Shown: positions 23,699 through 35,448 of the stretch, one piece after another | Layout: the number at the start of each line of letters is the position of its first letter | Position numbering within the stretch: position 1 is the stretch's first letter | Assembly (NCBI RefSeq): GCF_904849725.1 | Contig: NC_058521.1 | Location: forward strand, 95,094,244 to 95,158,243 | DNA length: 64,000 nt | Source: Hordeum vulgare subsp. vulgare | Lineage: Eukaryota; Streptophyta; Magnoliopsida; Poales; Poaceae | Direction of reading: 5' to 3' | Translations under genes and position numbers: made by a program | The notes under the pieces: model-generated | The model's input: the letters and a program-made list of their open reading frames with translations, nothing else | Database searches by the model: none | Told to the model about the DNA's origin: nothing

Positions 23699-24172
23699 GG
23701 AGAATTTCAAATTCATATGGAAAGATTTCATGTAGGAGACTTGCAAATATTCATATGAAAAAAATGAAAAAAATACACCCGACATCGTCATATTTTTTTC
23801 CCACGACAGCGAGATTAGCGACGTTGCATACCCTAGCCACATCGACGTGATCTCGCCGCCGCCGCGCCCCCGACGGTTCGCAATATACCCGATGTGATCT
23901 CGCCACCCCCTCTCCCCCGACGCCTAGCCGTACGCCGACGTGATCTCGCCGCCCTCCATCCATCCCGACGCTGCGCCATCACAACTCCGTCGCCGCGTCC
24001 GCTACCGCCACCATCCGTCCGCCGTCGGTCGTGACCGTCCGTCCGCCGTCGTCCGTCGCCGTCGGCCTTGACCGTACGTCAGTGCGTCGCCGCGGCCTTC
24101 ATCGTTCGTCCGTCCGTTCTTCCTTCATCGGCATTATAATTGGGTAAGTATGTTTATAATGTTCATGTTATT
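23699..24172 (+). other. GC-rich leader, possible first exon of peptidase gene
   Basis: The satellite ends in two extra TTTCATGTAGGAGA repeats. A strongly CG-rich stretch with repeated GACGTGATCTCGCCG and CGTCCGTCC phrases then runs to 24145 and ends at TTGG|GTAAGTATG, a strong splice donor. The CACTA element begins 27 bp later. The layout suggests a noncoding first exon and the start of intron 1 of the gene that resumes after 31408. This is inference. Confidence 0.4.
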
Positions 24173-24440
24173 CACTACAAGGAATATGCTAGTACACGAC
24201 GTTATTTTTTCGTCGCTACATTGTCACGGTTTTTCATTTACGATGATCGCACGACGAAAAACCAAGCGTCGAAAACGGAGCGTCAGAAATGAACAACAAC
24301 GACGTTTTGGTCAAAATCGTCGTAACTTTACGACGATTCCTGGATTGTCGTAACCTTTACGACGATCCTAAATCATCGCTGACAATTAAACCCAGTCCTA
24401 CGTGGAAAAATTACAACGATATCAAAACGTCATGGCTGAA
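24173..24440. repeat. CACTA left subterminal repeats
   Basis: The motif TTTACGACGAT and shorter ACGACG / CGTCGTAA forms occur repeatedly in both orientations (for example near 24298, 24330, 24358). They match those at the other end and are the likely TNPA-type binding sites. Confidence 0.8.
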
Positions 24441-26704
24441 ATCAACCCAACCCATTTCAATTGATCACATGGGCTCGTTTTATTTTTTTGGCCTTTTTTT
24501 ATTGGGCTTATTTTGGGCCTTGGCCTATTTTCAGCCACTTTTAGTTTTTATTTTTCGAAATTTTTTTGGGCTCTGGCCTTTTAGTGTCCAAATACATTTG
24601 GTCCAATTTCAGTTTTGACCTTTTTTTCATTTTTGAATTGAGCAACTTTTTTTTCAAAAACTTGGTTTCATTTTTATTTATTGGGCCTTTTCAACCAATT
24701 ATTTGTCCAATATTAAATGCAGCACTATTTCATATTCAAATTAAGAAAACTCCAAATCGAATTAAAATCGTCCATCATATAACATCACATAATACATCTC
24801 CCAGGTTTACATAACACAATAAGTCATATCCTAAATACATTTCCTTACACATGAATATAGCAAAAACAAACAGAATTACACAATAGAACATTGGGACATC
24901 TGCTACTGTCACTACAATGGACTTCATTCCACTCTCCTATGAGACATGATCGAGATGCGACAACTTGTCATCCTACAAGTAGACTCTCCTGCAATCATCT
25001 CTATCCGAGCCTGAAAGAGCAGCAAATCCCATTTTATTTAGCAGACAACCTGTACAGGAGTAAGAAATACAAGAGTCAAATAAAATCCATCAACCAGTGA
25101 ACAAACAAGAAAGCTACCGGATCTTCAGGAAGTAAAACAATTAAACAGTCACAATTTATAGATACACGAACATCTATGAACCTAATCTGCACTATGGGTT
25201 CAATGCCATCAGCATCTCCAGGGTTTATAGGAGAAAAAGTGAACCGCAGGCAAAATATTCATACTTAAGACTGAAAAACAAAGATAGATGTTGTCCTTAG
25301 CAGAATCTATACTTGTACTGCTGGAATAAATCATGCATGAGACTGAGACCAGATTTAGAAACGAACAGTAACATAGAAGACAGAAAGTGTGCAAGATACT
25401 CTTGTCAAGTGTAACTTACACAAGATACTCTATAATTTCGAGAGGTAGATGAGGTTCAGAACTTGCAGGTTACTGTTCCACTATACAATTTCCTTACAAC
25501 TGCAGGTAAATGATAAGTGTAGCAGGTCGTAAAAACAAACATATTAACCAATCAATCGATACGAGAGTATTTTGATCGTATATATACGGAGATACAAAAG
25601 GATTGCTCTAAAAATCACCATGTCGCAGCACCTGACCAAACATGAATCGGTGATGTACTCAATCACCTATTCGTACTAGTATCTAGCCTAGCCTAAGCAA
25701 GGTAGGACACGGACACAACTAATCAGCAAGGAACACTATCACGGACGCTTACACTATCCTACCTAGCCGGATACAATTTCTAAACTTATACGTACATGAC
25801 CAGTCCTACTACTACTTGGATTAGGACACACACTTAACTGCCAAGCTAACAAACATCTAAATAGCGAGAAAACTAAATCACGTTATAACACTACTACTCA
25901 ATCAAGATTATTTCTAACACCTTTTCCATCCCCAGACAATAACAGCTTAAAAGAGCCACTTGATGAACGTGATTGGAAATTTTTGGCATCATCCAAGTGC
26001 AGGACTAGTTGGTCAAAAGGACCAGATGCTACTGATTGGGCGCTCTCCCCATTACAAGTAATTGCCTCATACCTGATGACGGAAAGGTTTCACAATACTG
26101 GGCGAGTCAGAACTTATATCTGAGATTGTGAATCATAAAAGGCTCAATATGCCATATCCATGAAACACGGTTTTCAGCCAAATGCAGCGATGAAAATCTG
26201 AATGACACTTCATAAGCTCAATTAGCTGTGAACGGGTGTATCACCTGTTTTTGGTCAAGGACACTTGGAACACTGCAGAATGAAGCTCAACGTGGCCAGC
26301 AACTCTCCTCTCCATTTTGCCCACAACTACAAGCGCATCCCCCAACTCCTACACTACATTTTTTATAGATCGAATCAGCTCCTCATCCACTTCAAATACC
26401 TGAAAAGAGGAATATCAGCACAAATGTCACAAACCTTGCAAAAGGGAACAGATAACAAAGAAGAGAGATAATGCGACTGCCAAGGTCACAAACGATAACA
26501 TGTCAACATCTATAATAACTGATTAAATGTTCCATGCCAAATTATGCAGGTTATTTTCCAGCATGGGGGTACCAACCAAGCATAGAGCAAACTGATTGTG
26601 CATGTATTCACCGAACCAACTCCACACCTAAGTCATTCATTCCGCTTGATTATGTTCCCATAGCAGAGACAAACTTATAGGCTTCTAGCAATTAAACAAC
26701 ATGT
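24441..26704. other. CACTA interior, no clear gene
   Basis: AT-rich sequence with no ORF of weight. Much of it could be the 3' untranslated and intron sequence of the minus-strand gene fragment to its right. I see no domain that would confirm this. Confidence 0.35.
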
Positions 26705-27885
26705 GGTATGAGCGGAGTATGCCTCAACTTCCTGCTCGAGCTGCGATCTGTACCGCCGCATGTCGACGCCCCTCCGGACCCCTTCCCTCTTGTCGGCACC
26801 ATTGATGCCGTCATCCTGCAATGGAACGACACACCAATTAATCAGGTTCATGAGTGTCACCTGAAAACAGTCCGAAACGGCGAGCAGAGTCGAAGCATCC
26901 CAACCAAGAAGGGGAGGAAGAATGCAGAGCAGGATGCTGAAAACAGAGCAGTTCAAGAACTAGCAAGCAAAGGGGAAAGTGGTATCTCGTCCTGTGGGGG
27001 TCCCTCGAATTCAGGATGCCGACACACAGCTTGCCCGAAGTTGATGATTCGCGCTGCTGACAAAGGCGGGGGATGGACAAAAACAAGATCGTGTTTGGAG
27101 AATTCTAATTATTGTGCGGGGAAGCAAGAAATCGGAGGTTGACTATACGAACGCGACACATTCATTGACCAATTCACCAGAGAAGAAACGAGTTGGGTAG
27201 AAGATGAGAGACCAACTGCGGAGCAGCTCGACGACACGGACGCCTCGCCGCCGCTCCCCGCCGTGAGACGCGCCGGGCGCTGTTGCTGCGGCGGCGTCGG
27301 CATCGGCGTGGGGCACGCATCGCCGCCCGACCTCCGGCCGCCGGCTCCGGCGCCGCCCAGTCGCTGCATCTCCCTCTGGAAGGAGCCGCCCCTGCGTGCG
27401 TGGGCCAAGAACAGAAGCAGCGGCAGCAGCCGCCAGCGCTGAGAGGACGCAGCCGAAGTTCATGCCCAGGATCTCGAGCTCCATCGTCTCCAGATTCGCC
27501 ACCACGAATGCCAATCTCAGTTCCCCAATCTACGGTTGGTAAATCACCCAATACAGAAATCAGAAGGAGGAAATTTAACGACTAGAGGATGCTCCGGTCA
27601 GGAGGGAGCGGGGGGTGAGGGTCGCTGACCTGCTCCGGTCGGCGTCGCGGAGCAGCTCCGTCCGGCGGCGCAGGAGGAGTCCCGGCTGAAGGTGCAGGAG
27701 GAGTCTCGGCCGTGGTAGGAGGCGGTTGCGAGGGGAGAGGGAGGTGGGTGGCAGATTTGGATCGGGGAGAGGGCTAGGGTTCCTGTGTGCGCGAGAGAAG
27801 GATGGATGGATGGGGATGGAGAGATGGATAGATGGATGGATGAACGCCATGTCGTCGATCCATGCCACAACCAATTTCACCAATT
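26705..27885 (-). pseudogene. Captured host gene fragments, possible MPDU1-like start
   Basis: Read on the minus strand, a CT-rich 5'-leader-like stretch (27560-27860) is followed by a frame with MELEILGMNFGCVLSALA at about 27484-27430. This resembles the start of plant mannose-P-dolichol utilisation defect 1 proteins as I remember them, but the match ends there and a different GC-rich sequence follows. Further down, at about 26820-26700, an acceptor-like TGCAG precedes an open exon-like stretch with DKREGVRRGVDMRRYRSQLE, which I cannot assign. CACTA elements often carry such stitched fragments. No complete product can be made. Confidence 0.35.
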
Positions 27886-27989
27886 AGAATAAAGCATATC
27901 TAATTGTATTTTTCCTATTGTTTTGCTTCTACTTTTTCACATAATAAAATCTAAATATAATCTCTTGGAGTAGACAAGCTTGTATCTTG

Positions 27990-29832
27990 GAATTACAAAC
28001 AATGCTGCCAAAGGACTTCTCATTTTCTTTGCACGAAAAATCCATTTTCCATTTTTCGAGTGCCCAAAGTGAGTTTTTTTGTGAAGGACCTACCATATAT
28101 TTGTTAAAAAATTAGACCAATTTTTTTTCTAAAATTTTAAGTCTTATTAAATGTACAATTGACCAAATGGTTTGGTGTCAAAAGCTTTTGATCGACCTCT
28201 CGTGAAAAAGACAATTTTCCTTTGATTCAGCTGGAAGCAGGTCAAATTTCAACTACAACTGTTTGATAGATTGCTCTTTAATTTTCCCAAAAATTATTTT
28301 AAGTACATAATTATCTATTTAATCATATAAACACCAAAAAAAATGCAAGAGTCAAGCCCTAGCTACGAACGGTCATACCCGCCGTTTGGACCGTATTTTG
28401 AAACAGGTATGAAATATTTAACAAGCTAGAGAACACAAAGGCTAGCACAATACGTAGTTTCACATAGTTCATCCATATATATACATACAAAAGTTTTACA
28501 TCGTTCGTCAATACAAACGAATAAACTAAACACTAACAATCCATCAATGCCAGCTTCCATGAAATTAATCAAATCTGCAAAAAGGAGTGTAATTAAGAAA
28601 GTTAGAAGAAGTAGAAGAAGAAGAAGAAATACTAAAAAAATAATAAGTAAAATAAGAAGAAGAGGTAGAAGGTGCATATATGCGGGAATGTTCATTGCAT
28701 ATATGTAGACAACTTGTTAAGGCCTGACAAAAAATACTAAAATTACAGTAGTGAATGGTCAATCTTATGGCCACATTCATGTCATAGTTTGTTCAAATGA
28801 TCTAATATTGTGCACAAGGGTGTGTATAGGAATGGAAAACAATGTTGCTTAAGGAAGTTTTCATTTTCCTTTTATGAAAAATTTATTTTCCATTTTTCAA
28901 GTGCCCAAAATGAGTTTTTTTGTGAAGGACCTACCATATATTTGTAGCAAAATTGGACCAAATCATTTTTCTAACATACTAGGACATATTTAATGTACAA
29001 TTAATGAAATGGTTGGGTGTTAAAGGATTTTAGCGACCTCTCGTGAAAAAGACAAATTTTCGTTGAATCACTTGAAAACGGTCAAATTTGAACTGCAGCT
29101 ACATTATAGTTGCTCTTTATTTTTCCTAAAAATCATTTCTAGGTACACAAGTATCTATTTAATCATAAAAACACCAAAATATTTTTAAGATTGAACCACT
29201 AGGTAGGAACGATTATACCCGCTGTTTTGACCGCGTTTTGAAATGGCCATGAAAAATTCAAAACAAATTCAAAAAATGGAAAACCATTGCATTGTGTCAT
29301 TATATGTGACAAAGTTACCAGGAAAAATAATAAACTAGTAATGCGACAATTATTTTAAATAAGTGTTCTTATAAATGGGCTATCATGTGTGAAGATTCAT
29401 GGCTTTCAAGCCAAATGATCAATCTTATGGCTACATTCATGACATAGTTTGTTGAAATGATATAATATTATGCACAAGGGTGCATATTGGAATGACAAAC
29501 AATGTTGATTAAGGAAGTTTTCATTTTCCTTGTATGAAAAATTCATTTTCCATTTTTCAAGTGACCAAAATGAGTTTTTTGTGAGGGATCTACCATATAT
29601 TTGTTTCAAAATTGGATCAAATAATTTTTCTAAAATACTAGTCCATATTTAATGTACAATTGACAAAATGGTTGGGTGTTAAAAGATTTTATCCATCTCT
29701 CATGAAAAAGACAAATTATGTCGATTCAGCTGGAAGCGGGTTAAATTTGAACTGCAGCTGCATTATAGTTTGCTCTTTATTTTTCCCAAAAATCATTTAT
29801 AGGTATATAAGTATCTATTTAATCATAAATAC
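27990..29832. repeat. Three direct ~420-510 bp repeats inside CACTA
   Basis: Units at about 27990-28408, 28754-29270 and 29413-29832 share the order of CCATTTTTC(A/G)AGTGCCCAAA-type sequence, AAGGACCTACCATATATTTG, CTCTCGTGAAAAAGACAA and TATCTATTTAATCATAAA. The second and third also share about 90 bp upstream (GATCAATCTTATGGC). They differ by roughly 10-20 percent. No coding role is seen. Confidence 0.8.
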
Positions 29833-30179
29833 ATGGTGTGGTGCCTTGACGTCGAGGTTTGGATGGTGGTCGAGGGCCCCAACTCCAGAGCGCGTGAACT
29901 TGCATGCCAGTCGCATGGTCACCGCCTAACCGTTGCATTGCCACGCGTTCTAGGTGGAATAGTCATGTCTGGTGGGTTGGAAAATTCCTCGATAGGTGTT
30001 AGCAAGAATAATACAATAGAATAATCTCATGAGGAGACTGAACTAAGCACAAACATGAATTAGCAGCCAAGTGTTTGATTAGCGGTGCGGGTAATTCACA
30101 TAGACAATGGGCCTAAATTTTGGCTGAGGATGGTCATCTACTAAGGAGACTCTCTTGACAAAATTTTATCTCAAATGGA
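29833..30179. other. CACTA interior, no gene
   Basis: A short GC-richer patch (29840-29960) is open in two frames without a recognisable product. The rest is AT-rich. Confidence 0.35.
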
Positions 30180-31140
30180 TGAATCTAGGTGGCACTTGCT
30201 TTGCAAAGTAACACATTGTGCAGAAATATGGACGTTGAAGCTAGGATCAAATGGATGAATGGATTGAGCTGAAATTTGGTGTATGATATTAATTTGGGCA
30301 TATGAAGGCACTGTATAAAAATTATACCATTTGGACATGCCAAAGTGACACTTCCTTCACAATGTGCCAATCTGGACAGAAAATGGTAATTAAAACTGGG
30401 CTCAGATAGATGATTGGATTGAGCTTAAATTTGGAGGAGGATTATAATTTGCGCACATTAAGGTACTGTAAAAAATTCATAAAATTTGGATAAACAAAAA
30501 TTGTACTTCCTTCACAATGCTCTCTACTGAACAGAATATTGGAAAAAATATTGAGAGAAACTGGCTGAATTAAATGAGCTAAAATTTGGTGCAGTGAGGT
30601 TATATGGTCAGTATCATCCCGTGGTAAATTTTTCATCAACTATAAAGCAATATAAAACATAGTTGCTTCACAAAATGAAAATAATACCAAAAACAAAGAT
30701 TGGATGATGAGCTCACATGAATTGTTAGATGTGGCTAAAATTTTATGGAGAGCTACGTTTTGGGCACATAGATGATGTGGAAAAAATTCAACTCATCAGG
30801 ATATTCCTATCTAGTACTTCCTTCACAAAGCTGTTAGCTGAACACAAACTTTGAGAATTTGCTGAGAAAGATTTAGTAGGCAAATCGTTACGAAAGTTTT
30901 CATGAGGCAATGATTTGGATAGGAAAGAGTGCCCAAACAATATGAGGGTAATCAAAGAAATAGAAATAACACTTCCTTCACAAAGTGCTATTTTGAACAG
31001 AATAGGAAAATGAATATTTTTGAATTATTTTTGAACTATGGAAGGGAGGGTTTTCACATATTTGAGAAATATATAGTCCAAAGTATTTATGAGAATTTTT
31101 CGAGAATTTTTGGAATGATAGAATAGTAGGTTGCTTCATA
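30180..31140. repeat. Interspersed ACTTCCTTCACAA repeats
   Basis: The phrase ACTTCCTTCACAA(A/T)G occurs at about 30349, 30507, 30829 and 30969, with GTTGCTTCACAAA variants at 30662 and 31131, every 140-170 bp. Between them GGATTGAGCT(G/T)AAATTTGG-type phrases recur. The same phrase is found at 51664 and 51832 in an unrelated LTR. Confidence 0.65.
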
Positions 31141-31189
31141 AACCAGGATCAGGTGGGATAGAATGGACCCACGAGTGACATGTCAACAT

Positions 31190-31408
31190 AGTTAGAGCAT
31201 GTTACGACATTTTTACAATCGTCGTAAAAGTTATGACGATCTCATCTTATGCGGTTACGACGTTTTGACTCACATCGTCGTAATTTATATGTAGATTTGA
31301 TCCCCTCAAACGGTTTACGACGATCTCGGATGAAATCGTCATAGATTTATGACGAATTCGTCAACGACATTTTAAAAAACATCACATATGAGCATATTTC
31401 TTGTAGTG
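31190..31408. repeat. CACTA right subterminal repeats
   Basis: ATCGTCGTAA, TTACGACG and TTTACGACGATC forms repeat about eight times up to the terminal TTGTAGTG, mirroring the left end. Confidence 0.8.
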
Positions 31409-31466
31409 ATTATTGAATTATCAAATAAATTGCGTCGTACGTGACAAATTGTTTAAATTATGAAGG

Positions 31467-34400
31467 ATGGAAATCGACAGTGTGATTCCATGTTCTGTTG
31501 AGAAGTGGGTTAGTCTTGTTGATAAACTTTCAACAAGTCAAAAATTTACGTTTTATTAAACGGATTTGCAAGGCATGTTACAAATGCTGTCCGTTAAGAT
31601 GCGTGAATTTTTACTTCGCTTTTTGATCCAAGGCTACAATCGCCATAACAAAAAGGTTCATGGTTCAAGAGTCAGCTGGTAGTAAAGGCCTTATTTCAAT
31701 AGGGCATGATAATGTGTTATCTATTTTCGGATTGAAAAATCAAGGGGTTGATGTAGTTGGTTTTCTTAGATCAGAAGGACAAAAAAGTATGAAAAGAATA
31801 CCAACTAATTTTGTGGACACAAAAAAGGGTAAGATCATGATTGATGATCTTATCAATAAAATTGTGAAGAATGAAAACACAGATGATGACTTTGTCCGGA
31901 TGACGTTTCTAGTTTTGTTGGGAACAGTAATCGCACCAGTCTCCCATGAATATATTCCGAAGGAATATTATGCCTTAGTTAAGGACAAAAGGATGATAAG
32001 TAAGTTCAACCGGAACGAGCTTACTTTGAAATTCTTTCTTTCGCAGATTGGAAAGGTTCTAGAGGATGGCCGTGTGAGGGAATGGCCACATGGCAACCTT
32101 GCCCTTTTGCAGGTATGTATTATTCGATTTATTACTCACGTATTGTTAGTCAAATATATATTATTTAAATTATTTGGTGTATTGTAGTATTCCTATTGGG
32201 AGAAAGTACAACCAATTATAGGTCCAAAATATGATCCGTTGTCACTTATGAGCCCCTTGATGAGGAACTGGACGGAACCTGTCGCGGAGAAAAAAGACAA
32301 ATACGACTATGATTATGGTCATGGTGTTGGAATGGTAATCCATATTCTCTAAATTTATTTTTTAATGTTACATTTCCATGGTTTGACTTATTGTCTAAAA
32401 TAGATGTATAATTATCGGTCTCTAATTATTGTTTTTGTAGATTGATGACAATATTACATATGAGTATAGGGTGAAAAAAATTGCTCCAGAACAAGCTGGA
32501 AAAAAATCAAGTACTAAAAAAATTTACTGTTAGTGTAAAGAAGAAAGAGAGCAACACATCAGAGGCTTCTGCGAGTAATGTTATGGACCGCATTTGGCAT
32601 GAGCTGAAGGAAATACGCAAGGAAATGCGTCGCTTGCCAGAGTTATGCGCATAGGTAACGACGCAACACTATTTACTATCGTGCATAATGTATTTCATTG
32701 ACTTAAATAACTCTTGTTAATAAATATTTTTTTAGAGGATGATTGAGAAAATGAACAAAACCGGTGTGTTCTATAGAACCGGTAACATGGAGGAATAAGA
32801 AGAGAATCTATATGGTGACATTAATAAATCTACAAATGATGGTGATTTGGTCATAAGGAGTTTGTTTATCAGTCTGATAAGGACAACTATCGCACACCTT
32901 CTTAAGGTAAAATTAATAAGCAAAAGGACGATGACGAAGGTAAGGTACCTTATTATTGCACTCCAGAATATCTGAATAGTTTCAAGGGTGATTGGAGTGA
33001 TCCTATCGAAGTATCTGAGGTATCAGATGAGAAGGCGGTCACGTCTTTAGATACAAATGGAATTTCATCACACGAATCGGGTCATTAGAATGGAGTAGAT
33101 GAGCAAGTGGAAAAGGGGATCGGCAAACATAAACGCACTACATTAAGAGCCATAAAGTCTCCTTTTCTTGTTGTTAAACCCATCAAGCGTGCAAAACGTT
33201 CTGCCAAAGCGAGTAAGATTGTTATGAATCGATATTGTTTTTGTAGAACAAAGTTTATTGTAGAGTTACGCTTACTAATTTTAATTTGTAATTTGCAGAA
33301 CTGTTTAATAAAGTAGATGGTAAGAAAAATAGTGCTGACGTCGATGTGATAAAATCGAGTGTTATGTTTTTACGCGCATGTGAGCGCTCAAAGAAACATA
33401 AAGCTACACAAATTTTCAATGACGGTGTGACCGACGCTTTGACTGTAGAGAGAGCTTGTCAGATTCTTAACCGCCAATGGATAAGCGGCGATATAAGTTA
33501 TTTATATTTTTAACATTATATTTGACAACAAAGTACAATCATTACATTTATTATATTATTTTTAGGTTATGAATGCGTACTCATCTTTTTTGTTGGGGGA
33601 AGCTAAAGACGAACGTTACATAATACCTGCTTGGGTGACGTGGCTGCTTGAATATAGAAAGGATAAGAATTTAAACGGTAATGAGTATGAAAAGTGTCAA
33701 ATTCTAATGAACCCGTAAATAGGTGTATTAGCGAGTATTTCAAAGCACCTAAGGTATGTTTTTGTGGTTGTAATGTATACAAATAATGTAGTAGTATCAA
33801 AATATTGCATTGATCTAGTTAATATTTTCTTTTTTTTCTTTATGCAGACTTATATGGCTCTCAACAAGGATAACACCCATTGGGTTACATTCGTCATGCA
33901 TAAGGAAAAGGAAGAGTACCAGGTTCTAGACTCGTTGATGGGAAAAGAACTTGACAGTACAACTAGAAAACTCGTTGAGGACTTGGTAGGTTTTAATACA
34001 TATTTGCATTGCGGAACCATCGTGTGTTTACATTATTTATTGAAAGTTTCTTGTGTTTTATTGCTATTTTTAGAGAAGAGAAATTGGAGCAGATATTGCA
34101 GAAGCAAATACAACCGGATCTGTGCAGTATCCGGATGTATCCACATGGCCTATTAAAACCTACGACATGCCTTAACAAGAAGATGTGCGAGTATGTAGTT
34201 GAATATAACGTTGATGTATTATATGTGTGTGACGCATAATTATTTATTGTTAATTACATGCATAGGAACTCATGTGGATTATTTGTTCTTCATTGCTTTA
34301 AAAATTGGAATGGCGATACATGGATCGATCTTTTTCACAGGTACAAAACTAATATTAGTACTCTTTACTATGAACACTTATAGTGGACTAAAATAATTTG

Positions 34401-34508
34401 AGTGTTGCTTTGCAGAGATCAATTGATGATGCGAGGGAGCTAATGATAGCGCAATTGATTTTTTTCTTTGAAGAATACACTTGGGGAAATGAAAGTCAAA
34501 GTTATTAG
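31467..34508 (+). pseudogene. Ulp1/SENP-like (C48) cysteine peptidase, MULE-borne
   Basis: A spliced plus-strand gene remains readable through about ten exons with good GT/AG borders (for example exon ends at 32112, 32334, 33753, 33985, 34340 and acceptors at 32187, 32440, 33847, 34073, 34265). The N-terminal part is of the plant transposon Ulp1/DUF1985 type. The catalytic part shows His in DNTHWVTFV (codon 33878), Asp in YQVLDSLMG (codon 33929) and Cys in NSCGLFVLHCF (codon 34273), the C48 order His-Asp-Gln-Cys. Ulp1-family enzymes cleave SUMO-like proteins; in MULEs their role is unknown. Breaks include an in-frame TAA near 31555, a frameshift near 31655, stops in 32736-33000, and a TAA just before the catalytic Cys exon. 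It is a pseudogene. Confidence 0.8.
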
Positions 34509-34694
34509 GATTGCAAGGAGAAAGAAATAGATGACATCAGAGGAGATTCATACGTGTTTGAGTTTACTACGGGACTAGATTATTTTATCATATTTTGTGT
34601 TTAAACATTTTATACGTAATAGTAATTATATAGTTTTAGTAATATATAAATATTACGTTGTTGTTGAAAATTCTATCAACTGTGCTACGTTGTC
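34509..34694. other. 3' flank of peptidase gene
   Basis: AT-rich, without features, between the peptidase stop and the minisatellite. Confidence 0.4.
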
Positions 34695-35165
34695 GGTGCA
34701 TGCAGTCGGCGCGACGTTTTTTAAACGAACGGACGGGGGCCAACTGCATCCACGTTCGGCGGGACATGCAGACGGCGCGACGTAGTTTGCACAAAAAAAC
34801 CAACGGGCATCTGCGTTCGCGTGGCGTCCGGACATGCAGTCGGCGCGACGTTTTTAGCGCAGAAAACGAAGGGCTCAACGGCCCCGCGCGACGTCGGCAC
34901 ATGCAGTCCACGCGGCGTCTTTTTTGCATGAAAAAAACGGCGGGCATCTGCGTTCTCATGGCGTTGGGGGATGCAGTCGGTGTGGCGTTTTTTTGCCCAG
35001 AAAACGACGGATCAGCGGCCCCGCGTTGACGCCGGCGCAGTCGACGCGACGTTTTTTTGCCCAGAAAACGACGGGGTCAACTGCTCCCGCGTGACGTCGG
35101 CGCATGCGGTCGACGCGACGGGGTTTCACCGAGAACACACAGCGCCGTCATGGCGTCGGTACATG
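34695..35165. repeat. ~67-bp GC-rich minisatellite, seven units
   Basis: CATGCAGTCGGCGCGACGTT and variants begin at about 34699, 34765, 34833, 34899, 34970, 35035 and 35102 (spacing 65-71 bp). Units also share GCCCAGAAAACGACGG and GCCCCGCGTGACGTCGG. The array lies exactly between the 3' ends of two convergent MULE genes. Short frames on both strands run through it, but no protein family is seen. Confidence 0.85.
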
Positions 35166-35448
35166 CATTTTGCATTTAAAAAATAGCACAATTGATGTCG
35201 GTTGAAGTGCTCGTAGTATTGTATTATATAAAATGAACAACATATGACATGAAAAACATATACGTATTATCTTAAATAACAAGAAAAACATATACATATT
35301 GTCTTATGTAACACAATATTATTGCAGATATAAAAATTTAAAGATTACAATAACACCGCTTCTGTCTTCAACCCCAATTACTGCATGAAATAAATTATAG
35401 GTTATAAAAAAATAATTACCGAAATGAAACAACATAAGTAAAATAACA
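35166..35448. other. 3' flank of transposase gene
   Basis: AT-rich with AACATATAC(G/A)TATT repeated at 35257 and 35289. A short terminal exon of the minus-strand gene may lie near 35380, after a TGCAG acceptor. Confidence 0.35.

Larger units (their letters stand above)
24173..31408. mobile_element. Non-autonomous CACTA element, 7.2 kb, complete ends
   Basis: It begins CACTACAAGGAATATGCT and ends AGCATATTTCTTGTAGTG, an inverted repeat with one mismatch in 18, and is flanked by the 3-bp duplication ATT (24170-24172 and 31409-31411). Both ends carry subterminal ACGACGAT repeats. The interior has no TNP2 or TNP1 gene; it holds host-like gene fragments and two families of internal repeats. It must have been moved by proteins from another CACTA element. 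It lies inside the MULE, probably in intron 1 of the Ulp1-like gene. Confidence 0.9.

Noticed and set aside
34653..35138. Cys/Arg-rich frames across the 67-bp minisatellite.
   Set aside because: They simply follow the repeat in whichever frame lacks stops; unit lengths of 65-71 bp do not preserve a frame.
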